A stretch of 64,000 bases of DNA from Bacillota bacterium. Lineage in GTDB: Bacteria; Bacillota; DTU030; DUMP01. How positions within the stretch are numbered: position 1 is the stretch's first letter; every line of letters starts with the position of its first letter. Positions 1 through 8,617 of this stretch are shown here, piece by piece. Under the pieces are notes generated by a model. The model was given only the letters and a program-made list of their open reading frames with translations. It did no database searches and was not told the origin of the DNA. The position numbers and the translations under genes are program-made. The stretch is from positions 1-64,000 of the forward strand of contig JASKKP010000005.1 in the NCBI GenBank assembly GCA_030154105.1, written 5' to 3'.

Positions 1-70
1 CTGTCTACTTGTATATTCTACCAAAGGAGGGGTGAAGCCTTCTTCTTTAACCCCAAAATCCTTGATACTT

Positions 71-317
71 CTAGGCCCTGGAATATGAAATCGCCTCATT
101 CAATTGATCTATAATAAAGCGATCGATCGGTGCAGGGATTTTCAGCTTACCCAATCCAACCTTTCTTTATAGCCATTTCCCATCCGCTTGCCGCACTAAG
201 AAGGAGCTCATTTTTTGGCTGACTTAGAACCTGCCGGGCTCTAGGGGAGAGCCGGGGATCGTCCACGATCTACCACAGGAAGACGTGTGTGTCAAGAATA
301 ACCTTCACTTTGGCCAT
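71..317 (-). pseudogene. Decayed PIN-domain (VapC-like) toxin gene
   Basis: Reading leftward from the ATG at 317, the frame encodes a typical PIN/VapC start, MAKVKVILDTHVFLW, with the acidic LDTH motif. It then meets an in-frame TAG at 270-272 where these proteins usually carry a second Trp. Beyond the stop the family pattern resumes (IVDDPRLSPRARQVL, then WEMAIKKGWIG). A second in-frame stop follows at 147-149, and the sequence continues one phase over as KLKIPAPIDRFIIDQLNEAIS until a stop near 71. The C-terminal half expected of a roughly 125-residue toxin is not visible. The ATG overlaps the end of the antitoxin gene by 13 bases, the usual toxin-antitoxin arrangement. At least one nonsense mutation and one frameshift make an active toxin very unlikely. 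Bases 1-70 show nothing further. Confidence 0.8.
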
Positions 318-553
318 CCTTCTTCGAATGCTTTTAGGACATCTTCAGGAAGCGGTTCATCAAAGTCGGGGGCGATCACAACCTTCCCCTTAGCGCTACC
401 GGGAATACGCTGGGGCTGGTCGGTAGGAACAGGTACCAGGAGGGCAATTGGTGTGCCGGCCTTGGCAATGACGACTTCGTGCCCCTCCATTACATATTGC
501 AGCAGTTTAGACAGCTGTGTCTTGGCCTCGTGGATATTCACCTGTATACTCAT
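305..553 (-). CDS. Type II antitoxin, Phd/YefM family
   Basis: An 82-residue protein beginning MSIQVNIHEAKTQLSKLLQ, which matches the N-terminal fold of Phd/YefM antitoxins: a DNA-binding dimer domain followed by a flexible toxin-neutralising tail (here DEPLPEDVLKAFEEGW). The start at 553 is preferred over an in-frame ATG at 607 because a GGGAG ribosome site lies just upstream and the family motif begins there. Family members bind and mask a cognate PIN or RelE toxin and repress their own operon. The partner gene immediately downstream is a broken PIN toxin, so this antitoxin is now apparently an orphan and may persist only as a DNA-binding protein or as protection against related toxins elsewhere. 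Confidence 0.85.
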   Translation of the reverse strand: MSIQVNIHEAKTQLSKLLQYVMEGHEVVIAKAGTPIALLVPVPTDQPQRIPGSAKGKVVIAPDFDEPLPEDVLKAFEEGWPK

Positions 554-733
554 AGGAACCAGTCTCCCTTCGGATATATGATAGACTAAGCTACTGGACT
601 CAGCCAAGTGCTCGCAATCACTGCTCTGCTGCTCGCTTTTCCCAACTCCTCGACAAACGGAACTTTTCCAGCACCTGGCGCGTCATAAACTTAGGCAAGG
701 GAACGGTGCAGCGAAAGGAGCGACTCGAGGACG

Positions 734-2329
734 ATGAGAAGAAAGTTGGTTATAGGGTTGGTGGTAGCCTTAGTGCTGGCCGGAAGCGGGTTTTTCGGCT
801 GGCGCGCGCTGAAAGGGAAAGGTACGGACAAGCAGGCGAAACCGGACGTGATAGCCACGGGCCGGGTGGAGCGAGGGGACGTGCGCCTCACCGTAGAAGG
901 GTGGGGGCCGCTTGCGGCCGGCGAAGAAAAGGACGTGGCCCCGCTCAGCGAGGGGCTGGTGGATCAAGTTTTTGTAAAGGAAGGCCAGGAAGTAAAGGAG
1001 GGCGACCCACTCCTTTCCCTTTATAACGCCACTTTAGGCATGGAGGTGGAGAAGGCGAGGCTGGAGCTGGAGCAGGCGCGCCTTGACTTGGCCAAGATCC
1101 TGGGCGTGCCGCCGGAGGAGGTGGACGGCGCCGACCCGGACTTGGCCCTGGCGATACGTGCACCGGTGACGGGGCGGGTGGCTGAACTTAAGGTGAAAGA
1201 GGGCGATCAGATCGGCGCCAAGCAGGACCTGCTGCGACTGGTGGACGACAGCGAGGTCCTGGTGGAGCTTTACCTGGACGAGGGCTCCGCGCGCGACATT
1301 AAGGTGGGCCAAAAGGCCGAACTACAGTTTCACGACTTTTCCGGTAGTACGCCCGGCCGCGTCGCGGAGGTGGACCCCAATCGGTATCCGCAGGGCGGTG
1401 CTTTCATGCGGCGGGTAGTCATCAGCGTACCGAATCCGGGGCTCTTAGCTCCCCAGATGAAGGCTGAGGTGAACATCGACACCGGCGGCAGCATCGTGGC
1501 CGGGACGGGCACCGCCACCAAGTGGAAGGAAGACACCTGGGTGACGAGCGGCGTGGGCGGACGCCTGGAAAAGATCCTGGTGAAAGAGGGAAGCCGCGTG
1601 CGCGCGGGCGAGGTGTTGGCCAGGCTGGAGAGAAGTTCGGCGCTTCTAGATGTGTACAGCAAGATCTTAGGGCTTCAGCAAGCCCGCGTGGAGCTCGAGC
1701 GCAAACAAGAAGAACTGGCCGGCCTCACCCTTCGCGCGCCCCTCGCCGGGCAGGTGATCGAGGTGAACACGGCGCCGGGACAAAAGGTCGAGGCCGGCAA
1801 AACGGTGGTTAAGATTGCCAGCTACGCCAAGATGAGTGCAGAAATCATGATTGACGAACTGGATATTGTGCACGTAAAGCCAGGGATGCAGGCCACCGTA
1901 CGGGTAGATGCCCTGCCGGGAAAGACGTTTGCCGCCCGGGTGGTGGAGGTGGCGGCGCAGGGAACGCAAAAGGAAGGCGTACCCGGCTTCCCGGTGAAGG
2001 TTGAAGTGCTCGAGCCGGGGGAGTTGCGCGCCGGCATGACGGCCAACGTCTCCATCTTCGTGGACGAGCGCCGGAATGTCTTGACCGTGCCCATAGAGGC
2101 GGTGTACGAAGAGGGCGGCCAGACTTTTGTCCAGGTTGTGGAAGCGGGCCAGCTGCGGGAGGTGCCGGTAAAACTCGGGCTTCAGGATCGGCGCGTAGCC
2201 GAGGTTCTGGAGGGGCTGAGCGAGGGGCAAGAGGTGGTCACCGGGAGTTCAACCGACCAGGAGCGCTTCTTCGGCGGCCCGACCGGCCCGGGCGGGGTGA
2301 GGCGCCGTACGGTGCGGGTGCTCCCCTAG
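734..2329 (+). CDS. Membrane fusion protein of a MacAB-like exporter, with two biotinyl-lipoyl-like hairpins
   Basis: A 531-residue HlyD/MacA-type adaptor. It starts with one N-terminal membrane anchor (about residues 4-25) and then an extracytoplasmic region. Two barrel-sandwich units are visible. The first has half-motifs around GLVDQVFVKEGQEVKEGDPL and IRAPVTGRVAELKVKEGDQI. The second has VGGRLEKILVKEGSRVRAGE and LRAPLAGQVIEVNTAPGQKV. Each pair is separated by a short coiled coil of 40-60 residues. A beta-barrel and membrane-proximal domain follow (TVPIEAVYEEGGQTFVQVV). Ordinary MacA homologues have one such unit and about 370-400 residues, so this looks internally duplicated. It is followed 20 bases later by an ATPase and a permease gene, which makes a tripartite ABC export operon likely. 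The substrate cannot be read from sequence. Confidence 0.85.
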   Translation: MRRKLVIGLVVALVLAGSGFFGWRALKGKGTDKQAKPDVIATGRVERGDVRLTVEGWGPLAAGEEKDVAPLSEGLVDQVFVKEGQEVKEGDPLLSLYNATLGMEVEKARLELEQARLDLAKILGVPPEEVDGADPDLALAIRAPVTGRVAELKVKEGDQIGAKQDLLRLVDDSEVLVELYLDEGSARDIKVGQKAELQFHDFSGSTPGRVAEVDPNRYPQGGAFMRRVVISVPNPGLLAPQMKAEVNIDTGGSIVAGTGTATKWKEDTWVTSGVGGRLEKILVKEGSRVRAGEVLARLERSSALLDVYSKILGLQQARVELERKQEELAGLTLRAPLAGQVIEVNTAPGQKVEAGKTVVKIASYAKMSAEIMIDELDIVHVKPGMQATVRVDALPGKTFAARVVEVAAQGTQKEGVPGFPVKVEVLEPGELRAGMTANVSIFVDERRNVLTVPIEAVYEEGGQTFVQVVEAGQLREVPVKLGLQDRRVAEVLEGLSEGQEVVTGSSTDQERFFGGPTGPGGVRRRTVRVLP

Positions 2330-2349
2330 GAGTGGAGGAGGAATAAGTT

Positions 2350-3114
2350 ATGAGCGCGGCGTTTATGCTGGAGGTGGAGAACGTAACCAAGGTGTACCGG
2401 CTGGGGCGCATAAAAGTGCCGGCTCTGCGCGGGGTAACTCTGGCGATCCGCCCGGGCGAGATGGTGGCCGTCATGGGGCCTTCCGGGTCGGGCAAATCCA
2501 CGCTGATGAACATCCTAGGCTGCCTGGACCGTCCGACCGGCGGCGCCTATCGTCTGGACGGCGAAGAGGTGGGGAAAAAGAGCGACCGGGAGCTCGCCTC
2601 CATCCGTAACCGCAAGATCGGTTTTATCTTTCAAAGCTACAACCTCCTCCCACAACTTACGGCGCTGGAGAACGTGGAGCTGCCCCTCATCTACCGGGGG
2701 CTGCCGGCGCGGGAACGGCGCCGGCGGGCGGAAGAGGCCCTGGTGCGCTTGGGGCTTAAAGACCGGCTGCGCCACAGCCCGCGCGAGCTTTCCGGCGGCC
2801 AGCAGCAACGCGTGGCCATCGCCCGGGCGCTGGCGGCGCGGCCGGAGGTAATCCTGGCCGACGAGCCTACGGGCAACCTGGATTCGCGCGCCGGCGAAGA
2901 GATCCTGGCCGTGTTCCAGGAGCTCAACGCCGAGGGAATTACCCTGGTGATGGTGACGCACGACCCGAACGTGGCCCGCCATTCGGAGCGCATCCTGCGC
3001 CTGGCCGACGGCCGCATCGTGAGCGATGAGCGCGTGCGGCCGCAAGAGCGCATTTCAGCGCGGGAGCTTTTGGCGGTACTCCCGGCGGCGGAGGAAGGGG
3101 TGAACGAAAAGTGA
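2350..3114 (+). CDS. ABC exporter ATP-binding protein, MacB/LolD type
   Basis: A 254-residue ATPase with all core motifs: Walker [10 protein letters not shown] (residues 43-51), Q-loop in [10 protein letters not shown], signature LSGGQQQR (147-154), Walker B VILADE (167-172) and a switch histidine in VMVTHDP. The sequence EPTGNLDS is typical of the LolD/MacB/FtsE subfamily rather than of importers. A GGAGGAG ribosome site sits directly upstream. It would drive the FtsX-like permease encoded next, with which it overlaps by four bases. The C-terminal extension after the nucleotide-binding domain ([17 protein letters not shown]) is unremarkable. Confidence 0.93.
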   Translation: MSAAFMLEVENVTKVYRLGRIKVPALRGVTLAIRPGEMVAVMGPSGSGKSTLMNILGCLDRPTGGAYRLDGEEVGKKSDRELASIRNRKIGFIFQSYNLLPQLTALENVELPLIYRGLPARERRRRAEEALVRLGLKDRLRHSPRELSGGQQQRVAIARALAARPEVILADEPTGNLDSRAGEEILAVFQELNAEGITLVMVTHDPNVARHSERILRLADGRIVSDERVRPQERISARELLAVLPAAEEGVNEK

Positions 3115-4271
3115 CGTTTCTTCTCAGCATGAAGCTGGCCTGGCGCAGCATCGTGGCTAATAAGGTGCGCTCCTTCCTTGCCATGCTGGGCGTGATCATC
3201 GGCGTGGCCTCGGTAATAGCCCTCGTCTCCGTGGGCCAGGGGGCACGGCTCAGCATCCAGCGGCACCTGGAGAGCTTAGGCTCGAACGTCATCGAGGTAC
3301 ACAGCCAAGGGTGGGAAGTGCGTTTTACGCCGGAACTGATAGAAGACTTAAAGACGCGCGTGGCCGGTGTCAAGTACGCAATGCCCGTGATCGGGCTGGG
3401 GGGAAACCTCAAGTGGCGCAACAACTTCATCGATACCCCGGCCCAGGGCGTAACGCAGGATTTTCTAGAAATTCGCGAGTTTAAGCTGGCTGGGGGCCGC
3501 AACCTGAGCGAGGTAGACGTGCGGCAGCGGCGGCGGGTGCTGGTAGTCGGCGCCGCCGTAGCCAAGCAACTCTTCCGTGGTGTAAACCCGGTGGGCCAAG
3601 AGGTGTACTTTAATAACCAGCGCTTCACCGTGGTGGGCGTCCTCGCGGCCAAAATGCCCGACCAGGAATACGGGATCGACCGCACCATCTACCTGCCCTA
3701 CACCACGGCTCAACGCCTTATGGGCGGAGCGAGCCGCATTGACACCATCAACATTAAAGCCGCCGGCGCCAAAGAGGCTTCCCAGGCGGCCCTGCAGCTG
3801 AGGCGCATCTTCTTTAAGATGTACCGCCGGCCCGATGCGGCGTACGTCATGAGCCGAGACGACATGCTAAAACAGGTGGCGGAGATGAACCGCACGATGA
3901 CACTTATGCTCGGGGCCATAGCCGGCATTTCGCTTTTGGTCGGCGGGATCGGCATTATGAATATCATGCTGGTATCGGTAACTGAGCGCACGCGCGAGAT
4001 CGGCATCAGGAAGGCCGTGGGCGCCCAGAATTCCCAGATCCTGGGCCAGTTCCTCATCGAGGCGGCTATCATCAGCGGCGCCGGCGGCATCATCGGGATC
4101 CTGGTGGGCTCGGGAGCGTCCTTCCTCATCCGCCGCTTCGGTCCACCCACCGCCCTTTCCTCGTTTTCCATCTTCGTCGCCTTCGGCTTTGCCCTCCTAG
4201 TCGGCGCCGCCTCCGGCGTCTGGCCGGCCGCCAAAGCCGCTGCCCTTCAGCCCACCGACGCGCTTCGCTAG
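3111..4271 (+). CDS. ABC exporter permease, MacB/FtsX type
   Basis: A 386-residue integral membrane protein with the MacB-PCD plus FtsX layout: TM1 near the N-terminus ([20 protein letters not shown]), a large extracytoplasmic domain of roughly 210 residues, then three C-terminal helices beginning with [20 protein letters not shown]. The motif [18 protein letters not shown] is the conserved cytoplasmic loop of this family. Translation starts at a GTG that overlaps the ATPase stop codon (GTGA), indicating coupling. With the adaptor and ATPase it should form a MacAB-like mechanotransmission exporter, which in Gram-positives usually serves peptide or drug export or envelope stress. Confidence 0.92.
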   Translation: MTFLLSMKLAWRSIVANKVRSFLAMLGVIIGVASVIALVSVGQGARLSIQRHLESLGSNVIEVHSQGWEVRFTPELIEDLKTRVAGVKYAMPVIGLGGNLKWRNNFIDTPAQGVTQDFLEIREFKLAGGRNLSEVDVRQRRRVLVVGAAVAKQLFRGVNPVGQEVYFNNQRFTVVGVLAAKMPDQEYGIDRTIYLPYTTAQRLMGGASRIDTINIKAAGAKEASQAALQLRRIFFKMYRRPDAAYVMSRDDMLKQVAEMNRTMTLMLGAIAGISLLVGGIGIMNIMLVSVTERTREIGIRKAVGAQNSQILGQFLIEAAIISGAGGIIGILVGSGASFLIRRFGPPTALSSFSIFVAFGFALLVGAASGVWPAAKAAALQPTDALR

Positions 4272-4377
4272 GCGTGCGGCGGGCTATCAGCTGCGCGAGA
4301 TGCCCCGGCAGGAAAACAATCCTGGGAGACGAAAAGGAGAAGGGAAAAGCAGAAGGCGTACGAGCAAAGAGGGAAGG

Positions 4378-5982
4378 ATGGTCTGGGTGAGCCGGTGGGA
4401 AGCGGCGAAGGCCGCAGGGATTATCTTTATGGCAACGGTGGTTAGTAAGGTGCTGGGATTTGGGCGTGAGGCGGCGCTGGCAGCCGGGTTTGGAGCCAGC
4501 GCGGCCATGGATGCCTACCTGGTAGCCCAGGTGGTGCCGATGATGCTCCTCGGTTTAGTAGGTGCGGCGCTGACGACGGCGGCCATCCCGGTCTTTACCG
4601 CCTACGGTACGGCGGAGAAAAAAGAAGAGCTCTCCCGCGTGATCTGGAGCGTGTTTCACGCGGTGCTCTTGGCTCTTTCTGCCCTTACGCTGGTGGGCAT
4701 CTTCGTCTCTCCGCTTATAATCCGCCTGGTCGCTCCCGGCTTCTCCCCTGCCCAGGCCGAGCTCGCCGCCGGCCTGAGCCGTATCATTATGCCGACGATG
4801 CTCGTCCTCGGCCTTTCCGGGTGGGCCACGGCGGTGCTCCAGGCCCGCAAGAGCTTTGTTGCTCCGGCGGTGGTGGGTATTCCCAGCAACATCTGCCTTA
4901 TAATTTTTGCCCTTTGGGCCGCCCGGCACGGCGGCATTTACGCCCTCGCCTGGTTGACCGTCCTTGCTACGAGCACGCAGCTTCTCGTCCAGCTGCCTGC
5001 CCTTTTTAGACTCGGGTTTCGCTACCGGCCGGCTTTAGACCTTACCCACCCGGCGGTGCGGCGGATTGCGGTTCTTATGACGCCGGTAATACTCGGGGTG
5101 GCTATAGGCCAGATAAACACGGTGGTCGACCGCATCCTGGCCTCCGGCCTTTCAGAAGGAAGCATAGCGGCGCTGAGCTACGCCAACCGTGTGGCCATGC
5201 TCCCCATCGGCTTTCTCATCACTCCCATTCTCACCGTGTTTTATCCCAGTTTGGCGGCTCGGTGGTCGGCCGGTGAGCGCGTACGTTTCCGCGAACTGGT
5301 GGAGGAAGGTTTAAACATCTGCCTTTTTCTCTTGGTGCCCGTAACCGTCGGGCTGGCCCTTTTGCGCGTGGATATAGTGCGCTTTGTCTTCGAACGCGGT
5401 GCCTTTGACGCCCGGGCCACCCAGGCTACAGCCATTGCCGCTCTGTACTACGGCCTAGGGCTTCTGCCCATTGCTTGGCGCGACCACCTGAGCCGGGCCT
5501 ACTACGCCCTTCAGGACACGACTACTCCTGTTCTAACAGGGTTTGCCTCCATCGTAGCCAACGTCATCCTTAATTTTATCCTCGTCCGCTACATGGCTCA
5601 TGCTGGCCTCGCTCTGGCCACCACGCTGGCCAATTCCTTAGGCTGCCTTCTTCTCCTCATCCTATTACGCCGGCGTTTGGGCGGCCTGGGCGGAAAAAAG
5701 CTGGCCGCCAACGCGGCGCGGGTCCTTGCAGGCTCACTGGTGATGGCCGTGGTCGTTGCTTTTCTCCAGCGCTTCTTTCCTTGGCCGGGACCGGCTTTCA
5801 TCCGGCTTACGGGCCGCCTAACGTTTCTGCCCGGCCTGGTAACCTTTGCCGCCCAGGCTCTCCGACTTATTTTCTTCATCGGCGCCGGTGCGCTCACTTA
5901 CGCGTTGGTAATTGGGCGGCAGCTTCGGATCTACCTCAATGAATACAGACGGCAGAAAGCGGCTTTCGGCACACGGCACTAG
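4378..5982 (+). CDS. murJ: Lipid II flippase MurJ (MviN family)
   Basis: A polytopic membrane protein of about 534 residues of the MATE-like MurJ/MviN family, which moves lipid II across the cytoplasmic membrane in peptidoglycan synthesis. The family signature is clear at the N-terminus (VVSKVLGFGREAALAAGFG, then MDAYLVAQVVPMM) and in the middle (RVAMLPIGFLITPILTVFYPSLA). Fourteen or so hydrophobic segments can be followed. An in-frame ATG at 4300 would add 26 basic, non-homologous residues and has no ribosome site. The ATG at 4378 follows AGAGGGAAGG and begins almost exactly where family members begin, so it is preferred; a GTG at 4387 is a further option. It lies alone after the exporter operon and converges with the NYN gene. 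Confidence 0.88.
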   Translation: MVWVSRWEAAKAAGIIFMATVVSKVLGFGREAALAAGFGASAAMDAYLVAQVVPMMLLGLVGAALTTAAIPVFTAYGTAEKKEELSRVIWSVFHAVLLALSALTLVGIFVSPLIIRLVAPGFSPAQAELAAGLSRIIMPTMLVLGLSGWATAVLQARKSFVAPAVVGIPSNICLIIFALWAARHGGIYALAWLTVLATSTQLLVQLPALFRLGFRYRPALDLTHPAVRRIAVLMTPVILGVAIGQINTVVDRILASGLSEGSIAALSYANRVAMLPIGFLITPILTVFYPSLAARWSAGERVRFRELVEEGLNICLFLLVPVTVGLALLRVDIVRFVFERGAFDARATQATAIAALYYGLGLLPIAWRDHLSRAYYALQDTTTPVLTGFASIVANVILNFILVRYMAHAGLALATTLANSLGCLLLLILLRRRLGGLGGKKLAANAARVLAGSLVMAVVVAFLQRFFPWPGPAFIRLTGRLTFLPGLVTFAAQALRLIFFIGAGALTYALVIGRQLRIYLNEYRRQKAAFGTRH

Positions 5983-6003
5983 CTGCAGGCCGAAGAGAAC
6001 GGT

Positions 6004-6744
6004 CTAAATGGAGGCAATAGCCAGGGAGGGAGTTTTGAGGACGCGAACGTCGGCTTGCGGAGTATGTTCTATGACCTGGATGAAGACACCTTCGTCGATG
6101 AGGGAGGCCAGGGCTCGACGCACGGCGACTTCGTCGACCTGGCGAACTTTGCTGTAAATGGCTACAGTTTTGTTGAAGGTGACAAAGGGGTGGGTGCGGA
6201 TAGAGTTGGTGACGAAGGCTATGAGGTCGTCCCGATTAACCGGCGTCGCAGCAGGCTCTACCACCAGCTCGCGTACCTCGGAGGCGCTCTGGTACAGTTC
6301 GCGGCTGATGAAGTGCGGCAGCCCTACCACGACAATGTTTTTCTTGCAGCGCACGCGCAGGCGCGCCACCACGCTGGAAAAGTGCCCGTCGCCGGTGACG
6401 ATAACGAAGGTATTAATGTCTTCTTGATCTAAGTACGTGCCGTAAATAGCGTCCAGCATGGCGAAGTCGGTGTAATTCTTCGCCCTTTCGCGGGTTCTGT
6501 CGGAAGCGGCGTCGACCATTTCGATGCTCTGCGTCCGGAGGAGATACGCCGCGCGGCGAAGCTCCTCGGAGCTAGTTAGGTCGGCAAAGGCTTTGGCCAC
6601 CTTTAGTTCTCCGTACTCCGAAGCTATCCGGATTAGCTCTTCCGGCCTAGGGGAAATGCCGTACTGGTTGGCCAGGGTGAAAAAGAGGTACTCAAAGTCG
6701 ATAAAGAGAGCCACCTTTTGTTCTTTAGCCATTAACCTTATCAT
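6004..6744 (-). CDS. NYN-domain (LabA/DUF88-like) putative RNase with C-terminal helix-turn-helix region
   Basis: A 246-residue protein. Residues 8-165 fit the NYN/PIN-like nuclease fold: an early Asp in VALFIDFEYLF, a central Asp in NYTDFAMLDAIYG and the signature VIVTGDGHFSSVVARLR. These acidic residues would bind metal for RNA cleavage in active members. The C-terminal 75 residues (RDDLIAFVTNSIRTHPFVTF to the end) resemble the small winged-helix/OST-HTH-like modules often attached to NYN domains. The start could also be the ATG four codons in, since a purine-rich AAAAGGAAGG site lies just before the first ATG. It converges with murJ with only about 20 bases between stops. The biological target is unknown. 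Confidence 0.75.
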   Translation of the reverse strand: MIRLMAKEQKVALFIDFEYLFFTLANQYGISPRPEELIRIASEYGELKVAKAFADLTSSEELRRAAYLLRTQSIEMVDAASDRTRERAKNYTDFAMLDAIYGTYLDQEDINTFVIVTGDGHFSSVVARLRVRCKKNIVVVGLPHFISRELYQSASEVRELVVEPAATPVNRDDLIAFVTNSIRTHPFVTFNKTVAIYSKVRQVDEVAVRRALASLIDEGVFIQVIEHTPQADVRVLKTPSLAIASI

Positions 6745-6945
6745 CCTTCCTTTTAAGCTAAATTTTCTACTATTAGTCTTCCTATGGCGAGCTTCCTATA
6801 TACTGCCACGAGCTATTTTCTCGCGCCCTGCCCCACTCCTACCGGAACACCTATCAAACTTCAACCCTGGTGTTTAAGTCCCTGGATGATTCGAAGGGTG
6901 TATTATAATGTAGGCAAGACATGCTAATAGTGCGACAAAATAGAC

Positions 6946-6974
6946 TTGACATCGCCTTGCTAATATTATATAAT
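6946..6974 (+). promoter_or_regulatory. SigA-type promoter for the secreted M20 gene
   Basis: TTGACA at 6946-6951 and TATAAT at 6969-6974 are separated by exactly 17 bases, a perfect vegetative promoter match. The expected transcription start near 6981 lies about 70 bases before the ATG at 7053. Confidence 0.85.
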
Positions 6975-6983
6975 CCACCACAA

Positions 6984-7022
6984 CTAACCAGCGCGCAGGT
7001 TAGGCAAGGAGACCCCGGGGTC
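6984..7022. promoter_or_regulatory. Two palindromes at the transcription start (candidate operators)
   Basis: CTAACC (6984-6989) pairs with GGTTAG (6998-7003) across eight bases, placed almost at the predicted start site. A 12-base perfect palindrome GACCCCGGGGTC follows at 7011-7022. Both lie between the -10 box and the ribosome site, where a repressor would act. The RpiR regulator encoded downstream is the obvious candidate, but this is inference. Confidence 0.4.
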
Positions 7023-7052
7023 ACCCATTCTTGGGGCAAGGGGGATATTACT

Positions 7053-8381
7053 ATGCCGGTAGGCAGAAGACTGCGGCGGCTCCTGGCGCCGGCCCTAACC
7101 TTGGTTTTACTGCTTTCTTTAACCATCCAGGCGGCACCGCGGGCCGATAAGCTGCGCGCCGATGCTGTGGCCCTGGTTGAAGCTCAGGCCCAAAAGCTTT
7201 ACGAGATGGGGGACTGGATGTACAAGAACCCAGAACCTGGTTACCATGAATTTGAAGCAGTGAAGCTCCTCACAGGTTACCTCAAGGAGAATGGGTTCAA
7301 CGTGGAGGTGGGCGTGGCCGGGCTAGAAACGGCCTTCAAAGCCACTTTCCAGCAAGGGAGCGGTGGACCTACCGTGGCCTACATTGTGGAGTATGACGCG
7401 CTGCGCGGCCCGGGGGGCAAGGCCTTCCACGGCTGCCAGCACAACCTACAGGGTCCGGCCGGTCTGGGCGCAGCCGTAGCCTTGAAACAGGTCATGGAGA
7501 AAAACAAGATTCCGGGCTGCGTTTGGGTGGTAGGCACTCCGGCGGAGGAGATACCGCCACCGGCGAAAGGCAAGATGCTTGCCGCCGGCGTTTTCGACGG
7601 CGCGGACGTGCTCCTCATGTTCCACGGCAGCGGCACTACCAGCCGCCTCGCCCCAGGCTGGTCGGGGGTGACTCTGGATTCAACCCGGTACCTCTTTAAG
7701 GGCAAGAGCGCCCACGCCTCCGGCGACCCCTGGAACGGGCTCGATGCGCTCGATGCCGTCCGCCTGATGTTCGCGGCGGTTGACGCTTACCGCGAACACA
7801 TCCTTCCGGACGCCCGCATTCACGGCGTAATCACCAAAGGCGGCGACGCTCCCAACGTCATCCCCTCCGTCGCCGAGGCCGACTTCTTCTACCGCCATCC
7901 TACCCGCGAGTATGTGGATAAAATGGGCGAGCGCATGGCGAACATTGCTAGGGCGGCGGCCATGATGACCGGGACCGAGGTAGAGATCACCAACTACGGC
8001 AAATACTACAACACCCTGGCCTTGGCCGCCCTCGAAGAGCGCGCCTTTGCCTATGCCAAGCAGTACGGGGCGCAGGCTGTGGATGAAGAGCCAAAGGCGG
8101 GTGGTTCCACCGACTTTGCGGAGCTCTCTGGTAAGTTCCCGGCCATCTCCCTGAGCATAGCCAGCAAGCCGAAGGACGCGGCCGGGCACTCTGTCGAAGC
8201 TGCCGATGCCACCGTTGCCGAAATTGGGCACCAGGGGATGCTCGTTGCCTCCAAAGTTTTGGCCTCGCTCGGGATCGACATTATTACGGACGCCAGGTAC
8301 CTAAAGAGCATTAAGGACGAGTTCAAGAAGGCGGGCCCTGCGCCCACCCTGGCCACATATAAGAAGGTGGTTCGCTGGTAG
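7053..8381 (+). CDS. Secreted M20-family amidohydrolase (AbgB-like)
   Basis: A 442-residue hydrolase starting at the ATG at 7053, preceded by AAGGGGG seven bases upstream; an upstream in-frame start would read through the promoter. Residues 1-27 form a Sec signal peptide (basic RRLRRLL, hydrophobic ALTLVLLLSLTI, then AAPRA), so the enzyme is probably exported. The M20 dinuclear metal pattern is recognisable: GCQHN where most homologues have GCGHN, PAEE with the catalytic Glu, a dimerisation region with SAHASGDPWNGLDALDA, and a late His in AAGHSVEA. AbgB and related proteins cleave N-acyl or p-aminobenzoyl amino acids. The gene stands before, but is separated by a terminator from, an RpiR - opine dehydrogenase - symporter set, so it may supply their substrate outside the cell. 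Confidence 0.88.
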   Translation: MPVGRRLRRLLAPALTLVLLLSLTIQAAPRADKLRADAVALVEAQAQKLYEMGDWMYKNPEPGYHEFEAVKLLTGYLKENGFNVEVGVAGLETAFKATFQQGSGGPTVAYIVEYDALRGPGGKAFHGCQHNLQGPAGLGAAVALKQVMEKNKIPGCVWVVGTPAEEIPPPAKGKMLAAGVFDGADVLLMFHGSGTTSRLAPGWSGVTLDSTRYLFKGKSAHASGDPWNGLDALDAVRLMFAAVDAYREHILPDARIHGVITKGGDAPNVIPSVAEADFFYRHPTREYVDKMGERMANIARAAAMMTGTEVEITNYGKYYNTLALAALEERAFAYAKQYGAQAVDEEPKAGGSTDFAELSGKFPAISLSIASKPKDAAGHSVEAADATVAEIGHQGMLVASKVLASLGIDIITDARYLKSIKDEFKKAGPAPTLATYKKVVRW

Positions 8382-8416
8382 CTGTTGGCAACTCAAGTAT
8401 TCGATAAGAAGTAATC

Positions 8417-8451
8417 AGCCGGATCTGCCCCCGGGCAGGTCTGGCTTTTTC
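8417..8451 (+). terminator. Intrinsic terminator after the M20 gene
   Basis: AGCCGGATCTGCCC pairs with GGGCAGGTCTGGCT, with two mismatches, around a CC loop, and is followed by TTTTT. It ends the M20 transcript before the regulator gene. Confidence 0.85.
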
Positions 8452-8617
8452 TTGCCTGAGAATGATACTTTTCTAACAATGAAGGAAAACTCGGCAAGTA
8501 GATCTAATAAGTATGATGTACAGACTGCAACCATATTAATCATTGATGGTGCAGCTGCATCCGTCATAAAATTATGCAACAGCAATGGCGATTGATAAAC
8601 AACTAAGGGGGGACTTC

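Larger units (their letters stand above)
6745..7052. other. Regulatory gap between NYN gene and secreted M20 gene
   Basis: This divergent intergenic stretch holds a consensus promoter at 6946-6974 reading right, two inverted repeats just downstream of it, and the ribosome site AAGGGGG for the M20 gene. A second TATAAT at 6904-6909 has no matching -35. I see no convincing promoter for the leftward NYN gene. Confidence 0.6.
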
